Shown here: in pieces, positions 62,885 to 64,000 of the stretch
Position numbering within the stretch: the first letter of the stretch is position 1
Layout of the letters: each line of letters starts with the position of its first letter
Source: an uncultured Alphaproteobacteria bacterium
Lineage (GTDB): Bacteria; Pseudomonadota; Alphaproteobacteria; RF32; CAG-239
NCBI GenBank assembly: GCA_944392315.1
Contig: CALXWH010000005.1
Span: forward strand, 31,528 to 95,527
Length of the DNA: 64,000 bases
Reading direction: 5' to 3'
The notes under the pieces: generated by a model
Seen by the model: only the letters and a program-made list of their open reading frames with translations
Database searches by the model: none
What the model was told of the DNA's origin: nothing
Program-made: the position numbers and the translations under genes

Positions 62885-63769
62885 TCAGATGACCTTTCGT
62901 AAAATCCCGTTTTGTTGTTGTAAGAGGCGTTCTGCTTCTTCTTTGGTACATTGTTTTTTATACATCACGCAAGCTATTTTTACTTTATTGTCTGCTTTTA
63001 TACGATATTCATCGGCTTTGGCAATAGAAATTTTGCAAATATTTGAGATAATGTGATTGCTGCGGTCAATTAATTTGTTGCAGGTTGGGGTAACGTCAAT
63101 CATGAAATTTCCATAAGTCTTGCCGATTTTTATCATTGCTGTGGTGGAGAGCATATTTAATATCATCTTTTGTGCGGTGCCGGCTTTCATACGGCTGGAG
63201 CCGGTAATGACTTCCGGTCCGACGACGGCAGTTATACAGATGCTGCTGAATTGTTTTAATTTAGCTTCCGGATTACAGGTAATGCCGATGGTTTGTGCAC
63301 CTCTTTTTTGAGCCTCCGCCAGTACTGTTAATATATAGGTTGGGTTACCACAGGCAGAAATGCCAACGACAACATCGTTTGAGGTGGGGTTAAAAGTGTT
63401 TATATCTTTTAGGGCAAAGCGCGGATTGTCCTCGGCGTGTTCGGCCGCGTGACGCAGTGCTTTGTCGCCGCCTGCAATGTAGGCTTGTATGATGTGTTCC
63501 GGAAGCGAATATGTCGGTAGTAGCTCGGATGCATCTAAAACACCTAAACGTCCGCTTGTACCGGCGCCGAAATAGGCTATTCTGCCCTTGTGCAAAATGG
63601 TTTGTGTGATGAGGTCTGCTGCCTTAATAATCTCCGGTTCTGCTTTGGCAACAGCTGCGGCTACCTTTTTATCTTCTTTGTTGATGCTTTGAATAATCTC
63701 TTGGGTTGTCATCAAATCTATGTTGCGCGTGCTGGGATTGCTGCGCTCTGTTAAGATATTTTTTTGCAT
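62885..63769 (-). CDS. murQ: N-acetylmuramic acid 6-phosphate etherase MurQ
   Basis: A 294-residue SIS-fold enzyme that cleaves the lactyl ether of N-acetylmuramic acid 6-phosphate, giving N-acetylglucosamine 6-phosphate in cell-wall recycling. Family blocks are ERSNPSTRNIDLMTTQEIIQSIN, GRIAYFGAGTSGRLGVLDASELLPTY, VVGISACGNPTYI and GPEVITGSSRMKAGTAQKMILNMLSTTAMIKIGKTYGNFMIDV. Catalytic Glu and Ser lie in the DASELLP and TGSSRMKAGT segments. Upstream of rlmB in the same unit. An AmpG-like importer in the window would supply the muropeptides. Confidence 0.97.
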   Translation of the reverse strand: MQKNILTERSNPSTRNIDLMTTQEIIQSINKEDKKVAAAVAKAEPEIIKAADLITQTILHKGRIAYFGAGTSGRLGVLDASELLPTYSLPEHIIQAYIAGGDKALRHAAEHAEDNPRFALKDINTFNPTSNDVVVGISACGNPTYILTVLAEAQKRGAQTIGITCNPEAKLKQFSSICITAVVGPEVITGSSRMKAGTAQKMILNMLSTTAMIKIGKTYGNFMIDVTPTCNKLIDRSNHIISNICKISIAKADEYRIKADNKVKIACVMYKKQCTKEEAERLLQQQNGILRKVI

Positions 63770-63839
63770 GGTATCTTCCTATTTTGACTTAATAAATTTA
63801 GACTATCAACAAAACTTTAAGATTTAATGAAAAAAAGTG

Positions 63840-63868
63840 TTGACTTTATCGTAAAAATACGTTCTTAT
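63840..63868 (+). promoter_or_regulatory. Predicted promoter of tRNA-Tyr
   Basis: TTGACT (63840-63845) is a good -35. The -10 is weak: TCTTAT (63863-63868) at 17 bases is the best candidate. Confidence 0.4.
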
Positions 63869-63923
63869 TCCACTTGTCAGGTTAAAAGACCTTGTTCTTT
63901 TTCCCTCGCGAAGCGATTTTAGC

Positions 63924-64000
63924 GGAGGGGTGGCAGAGCGGTCAAATGCAACGGACTGTAAATCCGTCGACTTTCGTCTACGATGGTTCGAATCCATCCC
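63924..64000 (+). tRNA. tRNA-Tyr (anticodon GTA), 3' end beyond the window
   Basis: The acceptor 5' strand is GGAGGGG, and the D-arm contains GGCAGAGCGGTC. Anticodon stem ACGGA/TCCGT encloses loop CTGTAAA with anticodon GTA. A long variable arm (class II) and a T-arm (GATGGTTCGAATCCATC) follow. Only the 3' acceptor strand and CCA lie past base 64000. Confidence 0.95.

Overview
The window is a low-GC chromosomal segment from an Alphaproteobacterium. The class assignment rests on a clear CtrA cell-cycle regulator (53796-54482), with a GANTC methylation site and a TTAA palindrome in its promoter, and on a dnaK promoter that fits the alphaproteobacterial RpoH pattern. Codon use is strongly AT-rich and even across the window. 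I see no transposase, integrase, phage gene or CRISPR array. The lineage looks like the poorly cultured, host-associated low-GC alphaproteobacteria, but species cannot be told from the sequence.

Layout: 1-9 kb holds an unrecognised 515-residue protein, a 77-residue orphan, a divergent one-chain ABC ATPase/permease with charged extensions, a pair of overlapping ABC half-exporters and a CgeB-like glycosyltransferase. 9-11 kb is groES-groEL. 11-17 kb is an envelope region: an autotransporter with an ankyrin-like head and Cys-rich repeats, a DUF1189-like membrane protein and an 18-repeat MORN-type exported protein. 17-25.5 kb is mostly minus strand: ugd, an EamA permease, dnaK, a short divergent metK with a possible SAM-II-like leader, a DUF502 protein and recJ, plus a small plus-strand Spy-like protein. 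25.5-31.5 kb is a glycan-modification cluster of one GtrB-type bactoprenyl glycosyltransferase and three GtrII-type membrane glucosyltransferases. 31.5-39 kb has two small exported proteins (DUF192 and BOF) facing a tight minus-strand operon: murJ, DUF2333, nfu, bax-like, gloB, histidine kinase and then infA.

39-43.6 kb carries a second GtrB-type enzyme, an AmpG-like permease, a pentapeptide-repeat protein and an exported nitroreductase. Next come tRNA-Ser(GGA) and a macA-macB-tolC type efflux operon (43.9-48.5 kb), followed by a clearly broken DUF486 gene. 48.9-55.6 kb has a peroxiredoxin with a Cys-rich N-terminus, greA, a DUF3015 protein, a DUF4105 outer-membrane protein, a 320-base structured intergenic stretch, a lipoprotein, ctrA, sodB and another lipoprotein. 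55.7-61.2 kb is a giant second autotransporter of the same architecture as the first. The window closes with an orphan cytosolic protein, rlmB, murQ and a tRNA-Tyr(GTA) cut by the right edge.

The themes are surface display (two related ankyrin-headed autotransporters, the MORN-repeat protein, the DUF4105 barrel), lipid-linked glycan modification (ugd, two GtrB, three GtrII), peptidoglycan flipping and recycling (MurJ, AmpG-like, MurQ, Bax-like glucosaminidase) and stress handling (GroESL, DnaK, SodB, peroxiredoxin, GloB, RecJ, GreA).
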